64,000 nt of DNA from Anaerolineae bacterium (GCA_023382535.1 JAHDWA010000021.1:88856-152855); one strand, 5' to 3'. Counted from the first letter of the stretch, positions 34,662 to 45,400 are shown. Notes: a model not told the origin generated them from the sequence alone. Made by a program: numbers and translations.

Positions 34662-35483
34662 TTAGGCCTCAACGAGGGCGTGTTCCTGTTCATCCAGCTT
34701 TTGCAAGCGGCGATGTCCCAGGATAGCCGCCCCCAGTGCGCTGACATACTGCACCATGTCGCCTTCCGGCACGTTGGCTTGAGCACCCAACTGCTCCGAA
34801 ATAACCCGCACCATCGTCTCGAAGCGCAGAATGCCGCCAATCAGGGTAAATTCTGGCTCCATGCGCACCCGTTTCATTAACTGCATCGAGCGATCCACCA
34901 GCGAGGCAATCGCCCCATGCATAATATCCGCCGGGGACATACCCTGCGACAGATGATTGATCACTTCTGACTCGGCAAAAACGGCGCAGACGCCGGAAAT
35001 AGGCACTACATCTTTGGAAGTCGCCACTAACGGGCCAATCTCCTCAGTAGAAAAGCCCATATAACGAGCCGTCTTTTCCAAAAATGCTCCGGTGCCAGCA
35101 GCACATTTGTCGTTCAAGCGAAACGATTTAACCTTGGCCAGATCGTCGAGCCGGCTGGCCTTCATCGTCTGCCCACCCACATCCAAGATGGTGCGGGTGC
35201 GCGGGAAAAGGAAGGTCGCGCCCCGCGCCGCCGCCGTCAGGTCCGTCACTTGCACATCGCTGAAAGGGACTTGATGGCGGCCAAAGCCGGTGGCGACAAT
35301 GTAGGCCACATCCTGCCCGGTCAGGCTGGCCTGGGCCAGGGCGGTGTGATAGACCCGCTCCGCTACCTCAGCCAGCTTGAAGCCGGTCTGCGCCACTGCC
35401 CGGCCTACAATCCGGTTGTCCTGGCTGAGAATAAGCGCCTTGGTATAAGTTGAACCGACGTCAATCCCGGCTGTAACCATCAT
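34662..35483 (-). CDS. bcrD: Benzoyl-CoA reductase ATPase/activator subunit D
   Basis: 273 residues. ASKHA-fold ATPase: [13 protein letters not shown] at the N-terminus, [26 protein letters not shown] with Cys127, and [11 protein letters not shown] with Cys166. The two cysteines bind the intersubunit [4Fe-4S] cluster in this family. It pairs with BcrA, whose cysteines are at the same positions. The ATPase pair couples ATP hydrolysis to electron transfer into BcrBC. The start overlaps the bcrA stop by 4 bases. Confidence 0.92.
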   Translation of the reverse strand: MMVTAGIDVGSTYTKALILSQDNRIVGRAVAQTGFKLAEVAERVYHTALAQASLTGQDVAYIVATGFGRHQVPFSDVQVTDLTAAARGATFLFPRTRTILDVGGQTMKASRLDDLAKVKSFRLNDKCAAGTGAFLEKTARYMGFSTEEIGPLVATSKDVVPISGVCAVFAESEVINHLSQGMSPADIMHGAIASLVDRSMQLMKRVRMEPEFTLIGGILRFETMVRVISEQLGAQANVPEGDMVQYVSALGAAILGHRRLQKLDEQEHALVEA

Positions 35484-36316
35484 GCCCTCCCTTCTGCCAG
35501 ACCCACCGCCGCTTTTGAGTCAACGGGAACCCGGCTGGACAAAATGTGATCGAGCGCGAACAGAGCTGCACCCAACGCCCCCATAAAGTGCGACTCATCG
35601 CTGACGTTTACTTTCAGCCCCAAGCCTTCGTTCAGCGTGTGAACCATGGCCGAATTACGGGTCACGCCGCCAGTAAAAGTTACTTCTTCTTCAATGCCGA
35701 CCCGCCGCAACAGGCCGATGGAGCGGGCGGCAATAGATTGGTGGACCCCCAGCAAGATGTCCTCAATCTTCTTGCCTTTGCCCAACCACGACAACACCTC
35801 CGACTCGGCAAAGACGGTGCAGGTCGTGCTGATGCGCACCGGCTTTTCACCTTGGAGCGCCGTCGGACCAAGCTCACCCAGTGGAATTTCCAGCGCCGCT
35901 GAAGCCGCGCCCAAAAAGCGACCCGTGCCCGCCGCGCACTTGTCATTCATGCAAAAATCAATGATTTCGCCGGTCGGCGAGACGCGGATGGCTTTGGTAT
36001 CCTGCCCGCCCATATCCACCACCGTGCGTGTGCTGGGAAACATATGCACCGCGCCCCGGCCGTGACAACTGATCTCCGTTACCTGGGTGTTGCCAAAAGT
36101 GACCCGGTAACGGCCATAGCCGGTGCCGATAACGTATTCCACCTCTTCGTCGCCGATACTTCCATTTTCCAGCGCCTGCCGGAAGGCATTTTCCGCGGCC
36201 AGGACGACGTTGGCCCCGGTATCGGTCAGCGCCCGGCCAACAACCTCTTTTGCTTCGTTAATGATAATTGCTTTGGTTTGGGTGGACCCCACGTCCACCC
36301 CGGCGGCATAGGCCAT
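35480..36316 (-). CDS. bcrA: Benzoyl-CoA reductase ATPase/activator subunit A
   Basis: 278 residues from ATG 36316, which follows GGGGAGGTG. The frame stays open upstream to 36454 only through repeat DNA. Seen: [40 protein letters not shown] with Cys127, and [11 protein letters not shown] with Cys166. The length is close to BcrD, more like the short Azoarcus-type BzdP than the longer Thauera-type BcrA (from memory). Two distinct activators in tandem argue for a class I benzoyl-CoA reductase rather than a 2-hydroxyacyl-CoA dehydratase, which uses one. Confidence 0.92.
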   Translation of the reverse strand: MAYAAGVDVGSTQTKAIIINEAKEVVGRALTDTGANVVLAAENAFRQALENGSIGDEEVEYVIGTGYGRYRVTFGNTQVTEISCHGRGAVHMFPSTRTVVDMGGQDTKAIRVSPTGEIIDFCMNDKCAAGTGRFLGAASAALEIPLGELGPTALQGEKPVRISTTCTVFAESEVLSWLGKGKKIEDILLGVHQSIAARSIGLLRRVGIEEEVTFTGGVTRNSAMVHTLNEGLGLKVNVSDESHFMGALGAALFALDHILSSRVPVDSKAAVGLAEGRA

Positions 36317-36324
36317 AAAACACC

Positions 36325-36402
36325 TCCCCTTTCGATTTACGATTTTGGATTTTCGATTTACGATTAGCTCTTCAAAATCGTAAACCGCAAATCTAAAATT
36401 GC
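36325..36402. repeat. Heptamer hairpin island (GATTTTGGATTTTCG / CAAAATCGTAAACC)
   Basis: TTTCGATTTACGATTTTGG words on the left are followed by complementary CAAAATCGTAAACCGCAAATC units across an AGCTCTT loop, between bcrB and bcrA. Confidence 0.8.
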
Positions 36403-37694
36403 TGGATGGCGGCTTGCTGCTTGCGCGAAGCCAGTCCTTCAAAGAATGCGTCAATCCGGTTTTTGAGCTGCGCTTCCGAAACGACCCGCCGGTCCATCAT
36501 ATCCGACTCGATGAACAGGCTGGGAATGTCGCGGGCGGCCATGAGCGAGCGGCGATTATCGGCCAGACCGGTGGAGACGGTGCGGCAGCTTTTGATGGGA
36601 TGGTAAACCACGCCATCCACCTGGAAGGTGTCAACCATATCCATCAAGATGCGATCCTGGTAGAACATGCTGTCCATCGCATCACGCACGCCGATCAGGA
36701 TGCCTTCGGCCAGGCTGTCCAGCGGGTTATTCAGGTCGTAGGTAAAGCCCAGGTTGGTCCCGCCGGAAGCGAACCAGAGGTAGGTCGAGTTGACAAAGGT
36801 GCCGCCCAGGTCGGTGAACATCTCGTTGAAGCGGCGGAAGATGGGGTAGCAGGGCACGCCGACAAAAATGAGGCGGTACTGCTCATCAGTCAGTGTGCCG
36901 ATGCCATGCGCAGCTTTGTATTCCATCTCCTCGACCAGCTCGTTAAAGTAGATGCTGCCCGCTGCTGTGCCGCGAAAGCCGTTGCTCACCCCCAGGTAAA
37001 TCGTGCCGTCGGTCAGGGCGTTGAACAGAGAGGGGCAGCTCTGGTTGAGTTCCAGCACCCGCTTCCAGCCCAGGCTCATCCTATTGGCGTGGCCCAACAC
37101 CTCGCGCAGCTTGTCAATGTCAAATTTGACCCCCGTTACTTCTTCGCACAGGCCAATCAGCTCTTTGACCTGCCCGGCCACGTAGCGGCGGTCGTTTTCA
37201 AAATCGGGATCGCCCGGCCAGGTTTGGGTTCCGGCCGCTCGCGTGCCCGGTACATCCAGGGTAAAAACCGGGATGTGATACATGCGCTCCCAGATTTCGG
37301 CCCATTTGATGTAGGTGTTGCAGGCGTTAGTCAGCACGGCCAGAGTCGGCTTGGGGATGCGGCCCATAGGATGCTGGCCGCCGCGCAGTTGCACGGCCAC
37401 ATCAGCCTTGACATAACCACAAATATCGGGGGAGTAACCGTAATCCTCGGCCTCGTTGAGATATTCGTGGGCCACCCGCCGCACGGCCGTTTGCAGCGAG
37501 TTGATTTCGGGAAAGACCACCGGCAGGTCAAATACCTTCAGAATTTCGGCCATGCTGCCCATCACAAAAACATAAGCAGTCTGTCCCCCACGCTCCGCTA
37601 CCTCGCCCAATTCTTGAAACCACTCACGGAACAGTTGCGCCCCCACTTTATTACCCCGCCCAACCAGGGGATTGTCAACTTGTTGCTCAGTCAT
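36393..37694 (-). CDS. bcrB: Benzoyl-CoA reductase subunit B (HgdB-like)
   Basis: About 433 residues. Catalytic subunit of the 2-hydroxyglutaryl-CoA dehydratase/benzoyl-CoA reductase family that, with BcrC, binds [4Fe-4S] clusters and benzoyl-CoA. Seen: [55 protein letters not shown], and [18 protein letters not shown], which contain conserved cysteines. ATG 37694 has AAGGCGG at good spacing. Length is typical. Confidence 0.93.
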   Translation of the reverse strand: MTEQQVDNPLVGRGNKVGAQLFREWFQELGEVAERGGQTAYVFVMGSMAEILKVFDLPVVFPEINSLQTAVRRVAHEYLNEAEDYGYSPDICGYVKADVAVQLRGGQHPMGRIPKPTLAVLTNACNTYIKWAEIWERMYHIPVFTLDVPGTRAAGTQTWPGDPDFENDRRYVAGQVKELIGLCEEVTGVKFDIDKLREVLGHANRMSLGWKRVLELNQSCPSLFNALTDGTIYLGVSNGFRGTAAGSIYFNELVEEMEYKAAHGIGTLTDEQYRLIFVGVPCYPIFRRFNEMFTDLGGTFVNSTYLWFASGGTNLGFTYDLNNPLDSLAEGILIGVRDAMDSMFYQDRILMDMVDTFQVDGVVYHPIKSCRTVSTGLADNRRSLMAARDIPSLFIESDMMDRRVVSEAQLKNRIDAFFEGLASRKQQAAIQQF

Positions 37695-37707
37695 CAGATT
37701 CACCGCC

Positions 37708-37812
37708 TTTCAATTTACGATTTTGGATTTACGATTTACGATTAAAGGCGCTAAGCCCAATCATCCTAAAGGATACCTTTGCGATATAAATCCAAAATCT
37801 AAAATCCAAAAT
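37708..37812. repeat. Heptamer hairpin island
   Basis: TTTACGATTTTGGATTTACG words, an unrelated middle and then AAATCCAAAATCTAAAATCC units. The halves are complementary and span the bcrC-bcrB gap. Confidence 0.8.
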
Positions 37813-37813
37813 C

Positions 37814-38980
37814 TTAATTAAACAGGATGTTCTCCACAAACGTTTCCAGTTGAATCGCCAGGTGGTCGAAGCTGGTCATATTTTCCTCAAACTCGCTGAC
37901 AAAGTAGGGGATATTTTCCTGGTCTAGACAGCGTGTGTAAGCGACCTGCTCTTCCAGCCCCGGCTCGCACATCTTGGCGGCGGTGATAATGGCCGCGTCG
38001 GCTCCGGCGTTTCTAATCCGCTGGAGCAGCATCTTCTCTTTGGGTTTGCGCAAATCATGCTGTACCGGGCTGTAGGAAGATTTTTCTAGGTAGGCTTCGG
38101 CCAGGTTAAGTAAGGGATCGCCTTCCAGTGGTACGTCTTGCAAAATCCAGCGCAGCCCGATGAGTAAATCGTCGTCCACTACGTAGCAGGATTGGGCAAT
38201 GGTGCGAATCAGGTCCAGCGGCGGCTGCTCGCAAAAGCCGCCTTCGTACACCACCCGAATTTTATCTTGCCGCTTGGCCGACCGGCTTTGAATGAGCGGC
38301 AGGACCGCCCGCAGCAGCTCATTGTGCTCTTCGCGGGGAATCATCCCACCGACCGATACCAGTACGTAAGCTTCATCGGCGGAAATCAGCCAGGGCGTTT
38401 TCCGTTTGATGTCGTAAAGCTCCCGCTGCAAGGCCCGGTTTTCGTTGAACACAACCAGTGAGCGGCGCAGGTCATCATCGGCCACAGCCCGCCCGGCAAT
38501 TGCTTCGATATTCACTTTGAGCCGGTCGTACTCCGCGCACAAGTATTGAGCCGCATAGCCGGAGTTGGCGTTTTGCGGCAAATAAAGAATCTGGCACGGA
38601 TAGGTGAAGTTGCGCCCCCAAACCGCCGCCAGGTTGCGGGCGGCGTCGCAGATGGGGTGAGTGACAAACATTTCCAACTCAACCCGCCCGCTCAGAGCCA
38701 GCTCCAGCGAGGTTTTGAGGATCGAACAAAGGTAAGAGCCAAAGCGCGAGTCGGCTCGTACGGCTTCGATAGGCGCGCCCCGCACCTTGAAAGGCAGCAA
38801 ACCCGCCGCGTGGACAATCTCCTCAGGAAAATAGACCTGAAAGTGACCGACCACCTTCCCCCCGGCTTCCCGCCAGCGGCGGACCGTCGGAAAGTTACCA
38901 TCCTCAACCAGCTCCCGGCACTGGTACAAGATTTCTTCCAGCGGTTGGCCGCGCCACTCGGTAAAGATTTGAGGTGCCAT
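37814..38980 (-). CDS. bcrC: Benzoyl-CoA reductase subunit C
   Basis: About 388 residues. Seen: [21 protein letters not shown], the [20 protein letters not shown] cysteine region and [17 protein letters not shown], then [16 protein letters not shown]. This is the smaller HgdC/FldC-like partner of BcrB. ATG 38980 follows GGGAGGG; an upstream frame extension to 38998 is unlikely. Order oah-bcrC-bcrB-bcrA-bcrD keeps the C-B-A-D arrangement known for Thauera and Azoarcus. Confidence 0.93.
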   Translation of the reverse strand: MAPQIFTEWRGQPLEEILYQCRELVEDGNFPTVRRWREAGGKVVGHFQVYFPEEIVHAAGLLPFKVRGAPIEAVRADSRFGSYLCSILKTSLELALSGRVELEMFVTHPICDAARNLAAVWGRNFTYPCQILYLPQNANSGYAAQYLCAEYDRLKVNIEAIAGRAVADDDLRRSLVVFNENRALQRELYDIKRKTPWLISADEAYVLVSVGGMIPREEHNELLRAVLPLIQSRSAKRQDKIRVVYEGGFCEQPPLDLIRTIAQSCYVVDDDLLIGLRWILQDVPLEGDPLLNLAEAYLEKSSYSPVQHDLRKPKEKMLLQRIRNAGADAAIITAAKMCEPGLEEQVAYTRCLDQENIPYFVSEFEENMTSFDHLAIQLETFVENILFN

Positions 38981-38999
38981 TCTACCCTCCCAACACAAT

Positions 39000-39175
39000 A
39001 GTAATCAGATGTCAGTAGCCAGTAGTCAGATAAGGCAACTCCAAGAAAGTAATTATCCAAAGTCCGTGATACGTAATGCGTGATGGTATCCAGGCAAGAT
39101 TTCTTACGCATCACGTATCACGCATCAAGCCGGTGAGAACAATTGGATGATTTAAATCTTGGAACTGCCTAAGTC
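39000..39175. repeat. Nested large hairpin between oah and bcrC
   Basis: Outer arms AGGCAACTCCAAG (39034 onward) and CTTGGAACTGCCT (to 39172) enclose inner arms GTGATACGTAATGCGTGATG and CTTACGCATCACGTATCACG. There are also AGATGTCAGTAGCCAGTAGTC words on the left. The 180-base gap could slow or stop transcription, or set mRNA stability between oah and the reductase genes. Confidence 0.75.
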
Positions 39176-39194
39176 CTGCCACCCTGCTACCTTT

Positions 39195-40277
39195 TTACAT
39201 TTCACTGTCATAATCCACATAAATCGTCTGAGCGGTGAGATAATTCCCGCAAACCCCGCAGTACTTAAATTCGGCGGGCAGATTGGTGGCCCCGCAACTG
39301 GGGCAGGTTTGAGAGTACGGCCCCCATCTAAATTCGCTCGATTTGCCCGCCGCCGCCGCTTCGCGCAACTTGAGGTAATCGGCCGGGCGCTTCTCGACAA
39401 AGGCCTGCATGCCCTCCAGCGGCTCCCAGGAAGCGTAATGGATGGCCAGCCAGTCGCGAGCGTGGCCGATGGTCTGGTGCCAGGCCATGTCTTTCCAGAA
39501 ATTGACGTTTTGCTTGGTGTAGCGGGTACACTCCGGGAATTTACGGATGAGCTTTTGGACTAACTCGTCCACCGCTTCATCCAATTTGCTCAAATCAATG
39601 GTGTAGCCGTTCTTTTCCTGCTGGGCCTGTTTGATCTCCTCCGGTGACGCCCGCTCGATAAACTGCCCCTCTCTGGTCACCGAAGGAGCTACGCGATTGA
39701 CCAGACCCCACTCCAGGGCTTGATAGGCCGGGATGCGCTCGTTCAGCAGCAGCATCTCTCGCGCCCGCCGGTCGCCCACGGTGATGGGCAGCCATTGGGT
39801 CGAGCCGCCGCAGGCCACGCTGCCCACGCTGGTGCCTACCTGCCCAATATAAGCGTGTTCGGCCATCACCGACAGGTCACAGGCCAACTGGCTCTCGTTG
39901 CCGCCGCCAACGGCTATCCCGTTTATTCGGGCAATGACCGGCTTGCCAGAGTTCAGAATGGCCTCGATGTATGCCTTGAACAGCCCCATGTACTTCCAGT
40001 AATCGCGGGGGGTCTGGGTGTATTGGGCCTCGTACTCTTTAACGTCGCCGCCGGTACAGAAAGCACTCTGCCCGGCCCCGGTAAAGACAATCACCGCCAC
40101 CCGGTCATCAAAACTGGCATCGCGGAAGGCTGTGGCCAACTCTTCCAGGGCCAGGGTGCTGTAGGCGTTGTAGTTGTGGGGCCGGTTAATGGTGATGCGG
40201 GCCACCCAGTCCCCTTTTTCATAGAGAATATCCTTAAAAGCGAAACCTTTAGCTGGCTTGGTTTGGAAATAACCCAT
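39195..40277 (-). CDS. oah: 6-oxocyclohex-1-ene-1-carbonyl-CoA hydrolase (ring-opening)
   Basis: 360 residues. Crotonase-family hydrolase that opens the ring of 6-oxocyclohexenoyl-CoA to 3-hydroxypimelyl-CoA. Seen: FCTGGDVKEYEAQYTQTPRD, YWKYMGLFKAYIEAIL, GIAVGGGNESQLACDLSV, and GTSVGSVACGGSTQWLP, which I recognise as Oah/BamA hallmarks. A C-terminal zinc ribbon CPSCGATNL...YCGVCG is present (about residues 332-349), which I would not expect in typical Oah. It heads the operon behind a repeated-operator control region. Confidence 0.94.
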   Translation of the reverse strand: MGYFQTKPAKGFAFKDILYEKGDWVARITINRPHNYNAYSTLALEELATAFRDASFDDRVAVIVFTGAGQSAFCTGGDVKEYEAQYTQTPRDYWKYMGLFKAYIEAILNSGKPVIARINGIAVGGGNESQLACDLSVMAEHAYIGQVGTSVGSVACGGSTQWLPITVGDRRAREMLLLNERIPAYQALEWGLVNRVAPSVTREGQFIERASPEEIKQAQQEKNGYTIDLSKLDEAVDELVQKLIRKFPECTRYTKQNVNFWKDMAWHQTIGHARDWLAIHYASWEPLEGMQAFVEKRPADYLKLREAAAAGKSSEFRWGPYSQTCPSCGATNLPAEFKYCGVCGNYLTAQTIYVDYDSEM

Positions 40278-40321
40278 TCGTTTACCTCCTGAGTAGACTC
40301 TTTAGCAACAAAAAACCACCT

Positions 40322-40339
40322 TTCTCCTAGTTAGGAGAA
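40322..40339. promoter_or_regulatory. Perfect hairpin in oah leader
   Basis: TTCTCCTA-GT-TAGGAGAA, 8-bp arms with a 2-base centre, about 45 bases upstream of the oah start. It could be an mRNA hairpin or an operator. Confidence 0.5.
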
Positions 40340-40776
40340 GATGGTCTTCTTAACGCTCAAATATAAACGGGACGGCAGCGGGTCGTCGGCTGCTTGGAAG
40401 GAAGGAACCCTTTCACCCGAATAACACCTGTCACTTATTTTAATTGCACAGAGAAAGTGACATATATCGGGGCGTAAAAAAAGATTTACTAATTGGCCGC
40501 TCACAACAAACCTCTCATCAACACTGATGGCCCAAAAGGGCAGTGAACACAATAGCACGCTATATATGTCACTTTTATAGCTTATCGTTAAATAAGTGAG
40601 ATACATCGAAATATAACATGGCTTTTTTATTTTGTCAATAGTTTTTCAACATAAGTTTTTTAAGTCCTGTTTCTTTAAGCTTTAATTTGAGCCAGGGATG
40701 ATTCTTTGGCCTGACCTACCAGTACTGCATGTGGCTGCAACGCCCGCTCTATTTTGAGTCGCAGCCCCATCTTTTA

Positions 40777-40810
40777 TGACAGATGTCAGCTATAAAAATG
40801 ACACATGTCA
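40777..40810. promoter_or_regulatory. Paired TGACA-N2-TGTCA operator-like palindromes
   Basis: TGACAGATGTCA (40777-40788) and TGACACATGTCA (40799-40810) are near-identical dyads with centres 22 bases apart, about two helical turns. The second is preceded by CTATAAAA, matching the inverse copy at 40561-40580. Likely a repressor or activator binding array. Confidence 0.6.
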
Positions 40811-41005
40811 CTATTAACTCGGAGTTAGTTGGTCTATCCTGGGGGTAATGCCTCATAGGGCAGGATCGTTCGATGCATGCTCAAACTCCCCAAGCGGCAA
40901 TCTTTTTGGTTAGTCTATTGAATATCTTGTAAGCAGGGAAGGTGAGGAAGTGACTGTAGTGGAGCAAGTGTCTGCTACCTTCTAACCTCCTGATGAATAG
41001 CGCCC

Positions 41006-42418
41006 ATGTTGCCAAATCGTATCGTCTTACGAGAGTTTTTTACCATTAATCAGCCTGTGCTTTTCTTTGTGTCTGGCCTAATTTTCTTCGTGCTGGGGCT
41101 GGCCATCACTCTTCGCTCGCGGCGACATAGCCGACTAGTTCTGGGACGGAGCCTGCACTGGTTTGCTCTTTTTGGCTTCCTCCTGGGTCTGTCTGAGTGG
41201 GGCGGTGTCTTTATCCCTATTCAAGCGACCTACCTGCCACCTCACCTCGTCAATCTCTTCAGAGTGGTTCAACTGGGGCTGCTGGTCCTCTCCTTGGCCT
41301 GTCTGTTCCAATATGGCATTGATCTGTTGCGACCCCTGCCGCCTGCCTGGACCTGGTTGCGCTGGTTGCCGGTGACGTTGCTGTTCCTATGGTCACTCAC
41401 CGGGGTGACCGGGCTGATCGTGACCCCCCTTACGCTCGTCGAGGGACTAAAGCATGCCGAGATCTGGGGCAGATATCTGTTCGGCTGGCCTGGCGCCCTC
41501 CTGGTCGCTTATAGCTTACGGCGTCGCACCTTCCGGCTTATCGCACCCCTGGGCGAAACCCGGACCCTACGGACCCTCCGGCTGGTGGGGCTGGCTTTGA
41601 TCGGGTTTGCCCTTATGGGTGGGTTGGTGGTTCCTCCCGCTCCATTTCCCCCGGCCAACTGGCTCAATACGGCTTTATTCGAGACCTGGCTGGGCATCCC
41701 AGCCCAGGTTTTCCGCAGCCTCTTGGGGTTGATAATGGTTGTTGCCCTCAGCCGCGCCCTTGAGATTTTTGAGCTGGAACTTGATAGCCGGTTAAACGCG
41801 TTGGAGGAAGCTCACATTCTGGCCACTGAGCGCGAACAAATTGGCCGGGAGCTGCACGACCGAACTCTCCAGATGGCTTACGCCGCTGGCTTAATGGTAG
41901 ATGCGGCCCGCCACGCCCTGCATCGCTGGGAAGATGAAGCGGTACATAACAGCCTGGATCAAGCTGAGCAGATTCTGGGCCGGGCTGTAACCGACATCCG
42001 CCAGTATATTACCAACTTGCAGACTCAGCCGACTGCTTTAAGCTTGGCTAATGGGTTAGCTCAATTGATCCGCGAGAGTAGGCTAACCCCCATCGCCGAG
42101 GTGGAGATTGATTTGCCCGAGGATCGGCCGCTGGCCCCTCGCCAGATGAGTCATCTTCTAGCCATTGCCAGGGAAGCCCTGATCAACGTGGCCCATCACG
42201 CGCGGGCTGAGTGTGTCAAACTTGCCGTCCAGATGCGGGCAGATTATCTTTGCTTGAGTGTGAGCGACAATGGCGCTGGCTTTCCCCCGGATTATGTGGT
42301 CGGTTACGGCCTGCGCAATATGCAAGAGCGAGCGCGGCTATTAGGCGGAAAATTGATCATCAAGAGCCGGCCAGGTCAGGGCACCCATCTGGAATTGATC
42401 ATTCCTTGCGACTTATAA
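41006..42418 (+). CDS. NarL-type sensor histidine kinase
   Basis: 470 residues. About seven hydrophobic helices (to residue 250) form a membrane input module. HisKA_3 follows, with the phosphoacceptor His in GRELHDRTLQMAYAAG, then an HATPase domain with AREALINVAHHARA, VSDNGAGFPPDYVVGYGLRNMQERA and GQGTHLEL. No response regulator gene is in the window. It is divergent from the benzoyl-CoA operon, so it may control it or respond to an aromatic or redox signal (inference). Confidence 0.88.
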   Translation: MLPNRIVLREFFTINQPVLFFVSGLIFFVLGLAITLRSRRHSRLVLGRSLHWFALFGFLLGLSEWGGVFIPIQATYLPPHLVNLFRVVQLGLLVLSLACLFQYGIDLLRPLPPAWTWLRWLPVTLLFLWSLTGVTGLIVTPLTLVEGLKHAEIWGRYLFGWPGALLVAYSLRRRTFRLIAPLGETRTLRTLRLVGLALIGFALMGGLVVPPAPFPPANWLNTALFETWLGIPAQVFRSLLGLIMVVALSRALEIFELELDSRLNALEEAHILATEREQIGRELHDRTLQMAYAAGLMVDAARHALHRWEDEAVHNSLDQAEQILGRAVTDIRQYITNLQTQPTALSLANGLAQLIRESRLTPIAEVEIDLPEDRPLAPRQMSHLLAIAREALINVAHHARAECVKLAVQMRADYLCLSVSDNGAGFPPDYVVGYGLRNMQERARLLGGKLIIKSRPGQGTHLELIIPCDL

Positions 42419-42466
42419 AAAGCTCTGCAATACCAAATTTTTATAGTCACGTAGGGTTGACCTAAT

Positions 42467-45400
42467 TTAAGGCAATTTGACGCCCCGATGTCCTGAGGCC
42501 CTCAGGACGCTTCTAACCTTTTGGGCCAGATTATTAACCGTAAAGGGTTTTTGCAGAAAGTTCACGCCCTCATCCAACACGCCATGATGGACAATGGCGT
42601 TATCCGTATAACCCGACATATACAAGACCTTGATGCTAGGATAAATAGCCGCCACTTGGTGATACAGCGCTTTACCGTTCATGCCCGGCATAATGACATC
42701 GGTCAGCAGCAGGTGAATGGTTTCTTTATATTCGGTGGCCAGTTGCACAGCCTCGCTGGGGCTTTGGGCCTCGATGACCTTATAACCGTGGGCGGCCAGG
42801 GTCTCGCACACCAATTGGCGCACCATCTCTTCATCTTCAACCACCAAAATGGTTTCTGTCCCACTCATAGAGACGGGTTTTTCCGTAGCAACTATAACTG
42901 GTCGCTGGGCGGCATCTTTTGCCTGCGGCAGATAAATTTTGAAGGTAGCCCCATGGCCCGGTTCGCTGTAGACCCAGATACTGCCGCCGTGTTGTTGAAT
43001 AATACCAAAGACGGTGGCTAGGCCCAGACCCGTTCCTTTACTTTCTGCTTTGGTGGTAAAAAAGGGTTCAAAAATGCGTTCCTTTGTAGTGGCGTCCATG
43101 CCGTGGCCGGTATCGCTGACCGATAGCATGGCAAAATGGCCGGGGATTTGCAGCCCTGCGTGTTTCTTCACATATTCTTCCTCTAGGTAAACGTTGGCCG
43201 TTTCTATGGTTAATTTGCCGCCCGTGGGCATAGCATCGCGGGCATTGATGACCAAGTTTAGCAGCACCTGCTCAAGTTGTCCTTTGTCGGCCTTAACTTG
43301 ATAAAGAGCTGGCTCCAGAAATATTTCTAACTCAATATCTTCCCCAATCAGCCGCCGAATCATCTCGCTGAAGTCCAGAATGACCGTGTTAAGGCCTAAG
43401 ACCCGCATTTCCAGCACTTGCTGGCGGCTAAAGGCCAAAATCTGGCGAACCAGACCGGCGGCCCGGTCGGCCGCTTTTCTTATTCGCGTTAAATCGGCGT
43501 AGAGTTCGTCATCCGGGGGCAGTTTTAGTAGACTCAATTCGGCATAGCCGATGATAGGCAGCAGGATGTTGTTGAAATCGTGGGCAATGCCCCCGGCCAG
43601 GCGGCCAATAGCCTCCATCTTTTGGGCCTGCAGCAAGCGGGCTTCCAGTTGTTTACGTTCGGTGATGTTTCTCTGAATAGCCAGAAAGCCGGCGATACGG
43701 CCGCGGTCATCCAGAAAAGGGCTAACCGTCTCTTCGATGAAGATGAAACGGCCGTCCTTTGATTTGTTGATGACCTCGCCGCGAAACAACTCGCCGCGCA
43801 GTATTGTTTCCCAAAACTGCTCATAAACTTCCTGGCTCTGCCGGCCGCTCTTTAAGATGCGCGGTGTCACTTTACCAACCACCTCTTCCTGGTTGTACCC
43901 GTACAAAGCGGTGAATTGCGCATTGATCGAAGTGATAAGGCCCTCCTTATCGGTCATAAAGACAATATCGCCGGAAGCATTGACCGCCAGAGAAAGGTCT
44001 TGCAGCGATTTTTCAGCCTGCTTGCCTTCGGTGATGTCGCGGTAATTGACCACTACAGCCTGCACGCTGGGGTCAGCCAGCAGGTTGGCCCCGGTTACTT
44101 CAAGCCAACGCCAACTGCCATCCTTGCAGCGGGAACGTAACTGGATGCTCACGTCCGCACTTGGTTCTTGTATCAGGCCGGCAAAAAGACGTCTGGCATT
44201 ATCAAGGTCGTCGGGGTGGATTAAATCGAATCCACTCCGGCCAATTCGCTCCTCGGCGGAATAGCCCGTGAGGCGCAACCCCGAGGGACTTTGGTAAACA
44301 ATATCGCCGGTAACATTCAGCAAGACGATGGCGTCCGCGCTGTTTTCAATCAAGGCCCGGAAGCGCTGCTCGCTGGCAACTATCTTTTCCTCGGCCTGCC
44401 TGCGTTCGGTGATTTCGGCGGCCATACGCTCCTTGCTCTGGGTTAACTGGACGGCCATAGCATTGAAGGACTGTGATAGCTCGTTTATCTCTTTAATACG
44501 GTAAAAACGCAGCGGCTGCGTCCATGCCCCACCGGCCAGCAATTTGGCGGCCTGGTTCAGGTTCACCAGGGCTTGCGACACTCGCCGGGCGGTGATGATG
44601 CTGGCCGTAAGAACCGCCGCCAGCGCGGCTACAGTCAGCCAAACGGTGCTGCGGCTATTGGCTTGAAGAGGAGTCATAAAATCAGCTTCAGGAATGAGCA
44701 CCACCACCAGCCAGTCCAGGTTTGGCTTTTGGTAAAAAGGGAAAACCTGGGCCAGATAGCGCCGGTCATTTAGCTCAAAGACAAAATTCTGCCAGTTCTC
44801 GATAGATTCCATGTTGCCAAATTGGGCCGCCAGTTGAGCTGCGCCTTGTTGAATCAGGGGTACATTGCTGGCGGCGGCCAAAAAGCGTTGGGGTGGTTGG
44901 CCCTTTTCGGCGGTGGTCAAGAGAGATTCGCCGGTTGAAGCGGCCACCAGCAGGCCGGAGGAGCGTTCTATAATAAAGATTTCTCTGCTTTTGTCGGCGG
45001 TTAAATTCTGCAAAAAGGCGTTGAGATGGGAAAGGAAGATGTCGCTGGAGACCACGCCCAGCAACTCTCCGTGAGCATCATAAACCGGGCGGCTGACGGC
45101 CAGGGCCAAGTCCTGCCCGGTAGCCAGAATGTAAATATCACTCCAGGCGGATTGGCCGCTTGCCACGGCGCGGGCGTACCAGGGGTGGATACGAGCGTCG
45201 AAATCGGGGATGGTGGTTAACAGGTCGGCCCGGTTGCCCCGTTCATCGGCGGCGTATTTTCTAAAGGGGCCGGCGGCAAAGCTATCGGTGGCAGCGATAT
45301 ACAAAAGGCCGCCAGCGCCCTCACGCCCGGCGTCTACCAGACCGCCTTGCGGGTTGCCAAAATAAATACTGCTGACGCTCTCAAAAAGCTGAAGCTGCTG

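Larger units (their letters stand above)
40278..41005. promoter_or_regulatory. AT-rich control region between oah operon and divergent kinase
   Basis: A 728-base gap with no convincing gene and clearly lower GC than its flanks. It contains a perfect TTCTCCTA-GT-TAGGAGAA hairpin (40322-40339) in the presumed oah leader, TGTCACTT (40429-40436) opposed to AAGTGACA (40455-40462), CTATAAAAGTGACATATATA on the minus strand (40561-40580), and two TGACA-N2-TGTCA palindromes at 40777 and 40799. Probably the promoter region of the benzoyl-CoA operon and of the divergent kinase gene. Confidence 0.65.

Noticed and set aside
36317..36454. An N-terminal extension of BcrA.
   Set aside because: It is read from heptamer repeat DNA upstream of a strong ribosome site and ATG at 36316.
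34662..38980. The HgdB/HgdC-like proteins as a 2-hydroxyacyl-CoA dehydratase.
   Set aside because: Two different ATPase subunits and the adjacent oah, dch and had genes fit class I benzoyl-CoA reductase much better.
40331..40606. A minus-strand open frame of about 91 codons in the oah control region.
   Set aside because: AT-rich, no ribosome site and it covers the operator repeats; no protein-like features.
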